This document shows positions 58,511-64,000 of a stretch of 64,000 bases of DNA, piece after piece (the first letter of the stretch is position 1; every line of letters starts with the position of its first letter). The position numbers and the translations under genes are program-made. Below the pieces are notes generated by a model, which ran no database searches, had not been told where the DNA came from, and saw only the letters and a list, made by a program, of their open reading frames with translations. The DNA is from Actinoallomurus iriomotensis (GTDB lineage Bacteria > Actinomycetota > Actinomycetes > Streptosporangiales > Streptosporangiaceae), in NCBI RefSeq assembly GCF_030269445.1, contig NZ_BSTJ01000012.1, positions 248,001 to 312,000 of the forward strand, given 5' to 3'.

Positions 58511-61500
58511 GGCGGAGTTGTTGATCGCGCGCCCGGCGGCGGGCGGCCTGCTCGGGCCGGGTGACGTACTTTCCGGGGATTCCGCGCAGGAACGGTGACG
58601 GGTCGCGGCGCCGGGAGCCGGACAGGTACAGCGACGACTGCGCCCGCGTCATGCCGACGAAGAACAGGCGGCGTTCCTCGTCCTCGTCGGTGTCCGGCAG
58701 GCGCATCGGCAGCAGGCCGTCCTCGCAGCCGACGATGAACACCACCGGGAACTCCAGGCCCTTCGAGGCGTGCAACGTCAGCAGCGCGATCCGGTCGGCT
58801 CGCGGGTCGAACGCGTCCACCTCGGCGCCCAGCGCCAACTCGCCGAGGAACGTCTCCAGGTCGTCGCCGCAGCGGACGGCGAGCGGTGTGAGCAGTTCGG
58901 CCGCCGTGCGCAGCACCGTCTCGTCGTGGAGCTCGGTGAGCGTCTCCACCGCCGCGCGGATCCGTCCGGTCAGCTCGCCGCCGTGGTGCCGCACCTCGTG
59001 CGCGATCTCCCGTACGCCCGGCCGCCTCACGAGACGGTCGTGTGAGCGCTTCTGGTACGGCATGCCCGCGCGGGTCAGCGCCTCCATGACCGGCTCGGCC
59101 TGGGCGGAGGAGCGGTAGAGCACGGCGATGTCGGAGAAGTCGAGGTGCTCGTCGTGGTGCCCGCCGGCCCGCCCCGAGTCCAGTGAGTGGAACGACGTGC
59201 CGCCCAGCAGCCGGTCGATGGTCGAGGTGACGAACGCGGCCTCGGCCTGCGCGTCGGCGCTCTCCTGCACGACGATCAGCCGCTCGCCGGACCGCTGCGG
59301 GTCCAGGACGCGGTCCGGGACGAGACTGGTGGCCCGGATCGCGCCCACCGCCCCGTGCACGATCGCCGGGGCGGAGCGGTAGTTGCGGGTCAGCAGCACC
59401 TTCGTCGCCGCTGCGAAGTCGTCCTCGAACCGGAGGAAGAAACCGACGTCCGCGCCGCGGAAGGCGTAGATCGCCTGGTCGGGGTCGCCGATCGCGGTGA
59501 GGTTGCCCTCCGCGCCGGACAGCAGGCGCAGCAGGGAGTACTGCGTCTCGTCGACGTCCTGGTACTCGTCCACGCTGATCCACGGCCAGCGCTCGCGGTA
59601 GCGCGCCGTCAGGTCCGGGTCGTAGCCGAGCAGCGTCACCGGCAGGCGCAGCAGGTCGGCGAAGTCGGCCAGGCCGCGTTCGCGCAGGCGCTTCTCGAAC
59701 GAGCCGCGCGCCTCGGGGTCGGCCGGGCCGCCCGCGCCGTCGAAGCCGGCGAGGAGCCGCCGTGCCTCCTTGTCGGACCCGGTCATCTCCCGGGCGATCT
59801 CCAGCCGCTCGGTCTCGTCGGCGATGCGGAAGTCCGCCGGCAGGCCGGCGCGCTCGTGCTGCTCCCGCAGGATCAGGGCGCCCAGGCCGTGGAAGGTGGT
59901 GACGGTGAGGCGGGCGGCGCGGCCCGGCAGCAGGCCCTCCAGGCGTTCGCGCATCTCCTCGGCGGCACGGCGGGTGAATGTGATCGCCAGGCACCGCTCC
60001 GGCTCCACGCCGCGCTCGGCGACGAGGTGGGCGATCCGGTGGGTCAGGGTGCGGGTCTTGCCGGTGCCGGGGCCCGCGATGATCAGCAGCGGGCCGCCCG
60101 GATGCGCGGCGGCGACACGCTGGTCGGGGTCGAGGCCGTCGAGGATCGAGGCGTTCTCATCGGCCTCGGCGGCCTCCGCGGCCTCAAGGATGTCCTGCTG
60201 GCCCTCCATCGGCGGCTCGGGAGGCGTCGAGCCGTCGCCGGGCGTCTCCTCCCGCGAGGCGTCCTCCGGCTCCGGCGCATCGGGCCGTACGGGCTCGGCG
60301 GGCCGTACGGGCTCGGCGGGAAGGTCGAAGAGCCCGGTGTCGTCCGGGGCGCCGAGCAGCCCGACGGCGCGTTTGCCCTCACGGCGCAGCTCGCCGGGCC
60401 CGAACAGGCGGATCACGCCGTACTCGCCGTCGAAGCCGGCGTCCCGGATCACGTCGCCGCGCCGGAGCCGGCCGATCGCCTCGGCCAGCAGCTCGCCCCC
60501 TGCGGCACGTACGTCGTCCAGGGGGACGTCGTCGAGGATCGACAGCTCCGGGCCGAGGGTGGAGACCAGCTCGGCGATGTGGCCGAGCACGGACTTCGAG
60601 CGCGGGCCGACGCCGCGGATCTCGCTGACGATCTCGGGCAGCGGGATCAGGTTGCGGAAGTCGGCGGCGCCCTCCGGCCGGCGGCCCTCCGGGTGGGCGG
60701 CGAGCTCGTCGACGCGGTAGAGGACGCCGACGGTGAGCGGACGGCCGCAGGAGGGGCACCGGCCGCCGTGGGCCTTCGTCTCCTCCGGCTCCAGCCGCAC
60801 TCCGCACTTGCGATGGCCGTCGAGGTGGTACTTGCCCTCCTCGGGGAAGAACTCGACGCTGCCGCCGTACCCCCGCCCGGTCTCCAGGGCGGCGCGCACG
60901 GCGTAGTAGTCCATCTCCGTGGTGAACATCGACGCCTCGCGCGCAAGTGCCGGCGGTGAGTGCGCGTCGGAGTTGCTGACGAGGCGGTAGCGGTCGAGAG
61001 AGGGCACCCGCCAGTTCATCAGCGGATCGGAGGACAGGCCGGTCTCCACGGCGAATATGTGGTCCGCCAGGTCGTCATAGCAGTCGGCCACGGCGTCGAA
61101 GCCGGACTTGGAGCCGAGGACGGAGAACCACGGCGTCCACACGTGCGCGGGAACCAGGTACGAGCCGGGGTCGCTCTGCAGGGTGATCTCGAGCAGGTGA
61201 CGCGAGTCCAGACCGAGTATCGGGCGGCCGTCCGACGCGAGATTGCCGATCTTGGCAAGCGCGGCGGTGATGCGTTCGGCCGCCTCGAAGGACGGAGAAT
61301 AAAGGAGATGGTGTACCTTCCGCGTGCGTTCACCCTTTTTGTAGATGGTCGAGATCTCGACGGAGAGCAGAAAACGAACCGGTTGGCGGCAGGCGGGCGG
61401 TAGTGTTCGGATCACTCGGCGTTCGAGGTCGGGTCGCAGCCGGAACAGCCCCGGTTCTGCGGGCACGAGGTTCTCACGGAGCTCGTCCATCCACGCGGGG

Positions 61501-61634
61501 TGGGTGAAATCGCCGGTGCCCACGAGCGACACGCCTTTGCGGCCCGCCCACCACGCCAGGTGTTCAAGGTCACAGTCCTTGCTGCAGGCGCGGGAGTACT
61601 TCGAATGGATATGAAGGTCCGCGTAGAACGTCAC
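58503..61634 (-). CDS. EndoQ-type PHP nuclease fused to UvrD-type DNA helicase
   Basis: 1,043 residues. Residues 1-about 430 match the PHP-superfamily endonuclease Q: YADLHIHSKYSRACSK (metal His), LVGTGDFTHPAW, LLSVEISTIYKKGERTRKVH, SNSDAHSPPAL and a zinc-ribbon part (CGVRLEPEETKAHGG, CPSCGRPL; C277, C293, C296 region). A linker (430-495) holds an 18-bp tandem repeat (AEPVRP twice). The SF1 helicase begins near 497: Walker A GPGTGKT at 521-527, Walker B VDEYQDVDETQ (688-698), GDPDQAIYAFRGAD, and LLTLHASKGLEF (951-962). EndoQ nicks 5' to deaminated bases or abasic sites. I infer a repair enzyme that nicks and then unwinds. Confidence 0.88.
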   Translation of the reverse strand: MTFYADLHIHSKYSRACSKDCDLEHLAWWAGRKGVSLVGTGDFTHPAWMDELRENLVPAEPGLFRLRPDLERRVIRTLPPACRQPVRFLLSVEISTIYKKGERTRKVHHLLYSPSFEAAERITAALAKIGNLASDGRPILGLDSRHLLEITLQSDPGSYLVPAHVWTPWFSVLGSKSGFDAVADCYDDLADHIFAVETGLSSDPLMNWRVPSLDRYRLVSNSDAHSPPALAREASMFTTEMDYYAVRAALETGRGYGGSVEFFPEEGKYHLDGHRKCGVRLEPEETKAHGGRCPSCGRPLTVGVLYRVDELAAHPEGRRPEGAADFRNLIPLPEIVSEIRGVGPRSKSVLGHIAELVSTLGPELSILDDVPLDDVRAAGGELLAEAIGRLRRGDVIRDAGFDGEYGVIRLFGPGELRREGKRAVGLLGAPDDTGLFDLPAEPVRPAEPVRPDAPEPEDASREETPGDGSTPPEPPMEGQQDILEAAEAAEADENASILDGLDPDQRVAAAHPGGPLLIIAGPGTGKTRTLTHRIAHLVAERGVEPERCLAITFTRRAAEEMRERLEGLLPGRAARLTVTTFHGLGALILREQHERAGLPADFRIADETERLEIAREMTGSDKEARRLLAGFDGAGGPADPEARGSFEKRLRERGLADFADLLRLPVTLLGYDPDLTARYRERWPWISVDEYQDVDETQYSLLRLLSGAEGNLTAIGDPDQAIYAFRGADVGFFLRFEDDFAAATKVLLTRNYRSAPAIVHGAVGAIRATSLVPDRVLDPQRSGERLIVVQESADAQAEAAFVTSTIDRLLGGTSFHSLDSGRAGGHHDEHLDFSDIAVLYRSSAQAEPVMEALTRAGMPYQKRSHDRLVRRPGVREIAHEVRHHGGELTGRIRAAVETLTELHDETVLRTAAELLTPLAVRCGDDLETFLGELALGAEVDAFDPRADRIALLTLHASKGLEFPVVFIVGCEDGLLPMRLPDTDEDEERRLFFVGMTRAQSSLYLSGSRRRDPSPFLRGIPGKYVTRPEQAARRRARDQQLRLI

Positions 61635-62182
61635 GTCGTCGCCCGTCGTCTCTCGGATCGCGCTGGTGCCGCATTGGATCCTGTCATGCTCCGGGCCTTA
61701 AGATCGCCGGATCGCGCCGACCGATGGATTCCATGGGGCATGTTCGCTGCTCATGATCCCCGACTCGGTGGGCGAGCCTGCCGGGTTGCGCATTCCGTGG
61801 CGGTCGCTGCCTGTTAAGTGGCGGTACGTGAGGGTTATTCGAGCGATACGTGGGCCAAGGTGTTGACGAGGCCCGTCTCTGGTTTTCGGACAGGGTGGTC
61901 ACCCGCCGTACCGGCACGCCCCGCTCCGCGGTCCGGTTACCGGAACGACTCACCGCAGCGTATCGACGCCCCGCTCGACGGCCGCCGGATGAGCTCCCGC
62001 CGGGCCCGTCGGACCGGATGCCGTGCAGCGGCCGGGCCGAAAGCCGGGGCGGTGTGTGTGCCGCATGCGACTGCGGGACAATTCAAGGGCAGGGGCCGTG
62101 CGCGCCCAGTCCGCTTGGACGACAGCTTGGGCGACCTCTTGCGTGACAGGTCCGATAACGCGAGAACGGAAGGCATGGGCCG
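61635..62182. other. Gene-free region between the helicase and a small membrane-protein gene
   Basis: About 550 bp holding the divergent promoters. Open frames on both strands have shadow-like composition. No LexA-type SOS box, tRNA or terminator was recognised. Confidence 0.5.
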
Positions 62183-62326
62183 ATGTGGAACGACCTTGCG
62201 GCGCTCGTCCCCCCTCTCACGGTGGCAGCAGTGTTCTTCGCAGGCGTGTTCTGGGTGGTGCGGAGAGAGATGGGCGGTAAGCGGAGGCGGGAAGACGCGC
62301 CGGAGAAGCGCAACGGGGGGCGGTAA
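62183..62326 (+). CDS. Single-pass membrane protein, 47 residues
   Basis: ATG 62183 follows GGAAGG by nine bases. The product starts MWNDLAALVPPLTVAAVFFA and continues with GVFWVVRREMGGKRRREDAP, ending EKRNGGR: one membrane helix (about 8-26) followed by a strongly basic tail, so N-terminus out. High GC3 and codon use agree with a real gene. No known family. It lies 143 bp before lsr2 on the same strand. Confidence 0.65.
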   Translation: MWNDLAALVPPLTVAAVFFAGVFWVVRREMGGKRRREDAPEKRNGGR

Positions 62327-62378
62327 GCTCCCCGCCGCCGGATGGATTGCCGGTGATTACGCACCGTAACGTGCGTGC

Positions 62379-62456
62379 TAAACTTCCAGCGTTGGAATTG
62401 TCATCGGGAGCCACGGAGGTATATCTTTGGCAACCGAATGCAGTTTGCTCCGGTGA
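62379..62456 (+). promoter_or_regulatory. lsr2 leader: -10 element and nine-codon upstream frame
   Basis: TAAACT (62379-62384, TANNNT) would start RNA near 62391. In that leader GGAGGT (62415-62420) precedes TTG 62427 by six bases; it opens a nine-codon frame LATECSLLR ending at TGA 62454-62456. The stop overlaps the GAAAGG ribosome site of lsr2 (62455-62460). Translational coupling or attenuation is possible. Confidence 0.45.
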
Positions 62457-62469
62457 AAGGTCAGTCTCC

Positions 62470-62802
62470 ATGGCAGAGCAGATCATTAAGCGCCTCATCG
62501 ACGACATCGATGGGGGGGAGGCAGAGGAGACGGTCCAGTTCTCTCTCGACGGCGTCCCATATGAGATCGATCTGAGCGCCGCCAACGCCAAGAAGGTGCG
62601 GGATTCCCTGGCGCCGTTCGTGGAGCACGCCCGCAAGGCCGGTGGGGCCGCCGCCGGTGGCCGCCGGCGTCGCAGCCGCGCCGCGTCGAGCCGCGAGCGC
62701 AGCGCGGACATCCGTGCGTGGGCGAAGGCGCGTGGCATCAAGGTGAACGAGCGTGGACGCATCCCGGCGACCGTCGTCGAGGAGTACGAGCGCGCGCACT
62801 GA
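62470..62802 (+). CDS. lsr2: Nucleoid-associated protein Lsr2
   Basis: 110 residues from ATG 62470. The N-terminal oligomerisation part is MAEQIIKRLIDDIDGGEAEE, TVQFSLDGVPYEIDLSAANA. An Arg-rich linker follows, then the C-terminal DNA-binding domain with SADIRAWAKARGIKVNERGR, the RGR AT-hook-like minor-groove motif, and IPATVVEEYERAH. Lsr2 bridges AT-rich DNA and silences foreign genes in actinobacteria; the AT-rich and accessory stretches in this window are possible targets. A strong terminator follows. Confidence 0.97.
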   Translation: MAEQIIKRLIDDIDGGEAEETVQFSLDGVPYEIDLSAANAKKVRDSLAPFVEHARKAGGAAAGGRRRRSRAASSRERSADIRAWAKARGIKVNERGRIPATVVEEYERAH

Positions 62803-62823
62803 TCGAATACAGCTCCGGTGAGT

Positions 62824-62856
62824 GGCCCGTCGCCCGGCCCCAGGGGGCGACGGGCC
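62824..62856 (+). terminator. Stem-loop terminator after lsr2
   Basis: Perfect 12-bp stem, arms GGCCCGTCGCCC (62824-62835) and GGGCGACGGGCC (62845-62856), loop of nine bases, then TTCGCTTG. It isolates lsr2 from clpC. Confidence 0.88.
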
Positions 62857-62978
62857 GTTCGCTTGCGGCGTACGGGGAACATCACGGCCCCGCGCGGTAG
62901 TTGGATGAGGATGAACGGGCTTGCCCAGGGGAACGTCTTCCGTTGGGACTACCGAGTGGCGGCGTCTGCCGGGCGGGC

Positions 62979-62984
62979 TAGCAT
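62979..62984 (+). promoter_or_regulatory. Candidate clpC -10 element
   Basis: TAGCAT (TANNNT) would give a start near 62991 and a leader of about 54 bases with GAGGAG before the ATG. No clear ClgR or CtsR box could be recognised in the gap. Confidence 0.4.
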
Positions 62985-63044
62985 GCGGAAGGACAGAGTC
63001 GGACATTCCGGCTACTGCCCAACCGCTCTGTGAGGAGCGACGAG

Positions 63045-64000
63045 ATGTTCGAGAGGTTTACGGACCGCGCGCGGCGGGTTGTCGTCCTGGCTCAGGAAGA
63101 GGCCAGGATGCTCAACCACAACTACATCGGCACCGAGCACATCCTCTTGGGCCTCATCCACGAGGGCGAGGGTGTTGCCGCCAAGGCTCTGGAGAGCCTG
63201 GGCATCAGCCTCGAAGCCGTGCGCCAGCAGGTCGAGGAGATCATCGGCCAGGGGCAGCAGGCACCTTCGGGACACATCCCGTTCACTCCGCGGGCGAAGA
63301 AGGTCCTTGAGCTCTCGCTGCGTGAGGCGCTTCAGCTCGGCCACAACTACATCGGGACCGAGCACATCCTGCTCGGCCTGATCCGTGAGGGCGAGGGTGT
63401 GGCCGCCCAGGTTCTGGTGAAGCTGGGTGCCGATCTGAACCGCGTGCGGCAGCAGGTGATCCAGTTGCTGCACGGATACCAGGGCAAGGAACCCGCCTCC
63501 TCGGGCGGGCCCTCAGAGGCGGCTCCGTCGACCTCTCTTGTGCTGGACCAGTTCGGCCGCAACCTGACGCAGGCCGCGCGTGAAGGCAAGCTCGACCCGG
63601 TCATCGGGCGCGAGAAAGAGATCGAGCGGGTCATGCAGGTGCTGTCCCGCCGTACCAAGAACAACCCGGTCCTGATCGGTGAGCCCGGCGTCGGTAAGAC
63701 GGCGGTCGTCGAGGGGCTGTCCCAGAAGATCGTCAAGGGGGAGGTCCCCGAGACGCTGAAGGACAAGCAGCTCTACACCCTCGACCTGGGCGCGCTGGTG
63801 GCCGGTTCCCGCTACCGCGGTGACTTCGAGGAGCGCCTGAAGAAGGTGCTCAAGGAGATCCGCACCCGCGGCGACATCATCCTGTTCATCGACGAGCTGC
63901 ACACGCTGGTCGGTGCGGGTGCCGCCGAAGGCGCGATCGACGCCGCCAGCATCCTCAAGCCGATGCTGGCCCGCGGTGAGCTGCAGACCATCGGCGCGAC
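63045..64000 (+). CDS. clpC: ATP-dependent Clp protease ATP-binding subunit ClpC, 5' part
   Basis: The first 318 codons are inside the window; the gene continues past the end. [20 protein letters not shown] and the two N-domain repeats ([20 protein letters not shown], then [20 protein letters not shown]) identify ClpC rather than ClpB. D1 begins with [20 protein letters not shown]; Walker A GEPGVGKT is at 212-219 and Walker B is [20 protein letters not shown]. ClpC unfolds proteins for ClpP and is usually essential in actinomycetes. lsr2-clpC is the conserved order. Confidence 0.97.
   Translation, partial: MFERFTDRARRVVVLAQEEARMLNHNYIGTEHILLGLIHEGEGVAAKALESLGISLEAVRQQVEEIIGQGQQAPSGHIPFTPRAKKVLELSLREALQLGHNYIGTEHILLGLIREGEGVAAQVLVKLGADLNRVRQQVIQLLHGYQGKEPASSGGPSEAAPSTSLVLDQFGRNLTQAAREGKLDPVIGREKEIERVMQVLSRRTKNNPVLIGEPGVGKTAVVEGLSQKIVKGEVPETLKDKQLYTLDLGALVAGSRYRGDFEERLKKVLKEIRTRGDIILFIDELHTLVGAGAAEGAIDAASILKPMLARGELQTIGA

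Noticed and set aside
59187-60959. 590-residue plus-strand frame opposite the EndoQ-UvrD gene
   Set aside because: Low-complexity Arg/Val/Asp-rich shadow; the minus strand has full helicase and PHP motifs.
62347-62469. Upstream extension of lsr2 in the same frame
   Set aside because: Lsr2 begins MAEQIIKRLIDD-like in the family, and the extension crosses the promoter and leader frame.
1-64000. tRNA or rRNA genes
   Set aside because: No cloverleaf with T-loop GGTTCGA and CCA-type end, and no rRNA-like conserved tract, was seen in the intergenic gaps by eye; a tRNAscan run would settle it.

Overview
The window is about 72-75% GC by eye, uses G/C third codon positions almost everywhere, and holds a gene order typical of actinomycetes: tilS-hpt-ftsH-folE-folP-folB-folK-DUF3180, then panC-panD-nadB-nadC-coaX-lysS, then lsr2-clpC. 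A chaplin gene, a UgpC/MsiK-type sugar ABC ATPase, several NarL-type regulators and two P450s point to a filamentous, spore-forming actinomycete. I lean to Streptosporangiales (Thermomonosporaceae-like) but cannot exclude a streptomycete relative. No rRNA, tRNA or CRISPR array was seen.

Layout. 0-10 kb: 3' end of pyrD, a NERD membrane protein, a saccharopine-dehydrogenase-like enzyme, an ECF sigma factor fused to an anti-sigma-like, membrane and outside domain with a coupled gene, an NlpC/P60 wall hydrolase, inorganic pyrophosphatase, a D-Ala-D-Ala carboxypeptidase, an HExxH metalloprotease and an ArsR regulator. 10.5-20 kb: tRNA lysidine synthetase, hypoxanthine phosphoribosyltransferase, FtsH, and the folate genes folE/folP/folB/folK as a tightly overlapping run, with an MprF-like protein between folE and folP. 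20-36 kb: serine hydrolase, two NarL-type two-component systems, an HxlR/NAD(P)-binding divergent pair, an orphan NuoD, two PH-domain (YdbS/YdbT-like) membrane proteins, a P450, a MidA-like methyltransferase, a chaplin and a MacB-type ABC exporter.

36-46 kb: pantothenate (DUF2520 protein, panC, panD, coaX) and NAD (nadB, nadC) synthesis, lysS, a GAF-ANTAR protein and a Tat-exported intradiol dioxygenase. 46.4-51.1 kb is accessory DNA. A DUF222/HNH (13E12-type) gene has been cut by a 3,051-bp insertion bounded by 12-bp inverted repeats and a 3-bp direct repeat. The insert carries IS5-family remnants, a truncated MocR regulator, and an intact SDR oxidoreductase facing its TetR regulator across a 50-bp perfect palindrome.

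51.7-64 kb: a P450 with an IclR regulator, the sugar ABC ATPase, a LacI regulator, a single-domain LuxR protein, an ArgA-like acetyltransferase, two RDD membrane proteins, a 1,043-residue fusion of an EndoQ-type PHP nuclease to a UvrD-type helicase, a 47-residue membrane protein, lsr2 and the start of clpC. Most genes overlap their neighbour by 1-4 bases (ATGA/GTGA/TGATG), so long co-transcribed units are likely. Several single genes show a TANNNT -10 hexamer 6-9 bases before the start codon, the pattern of leaderless transcription.
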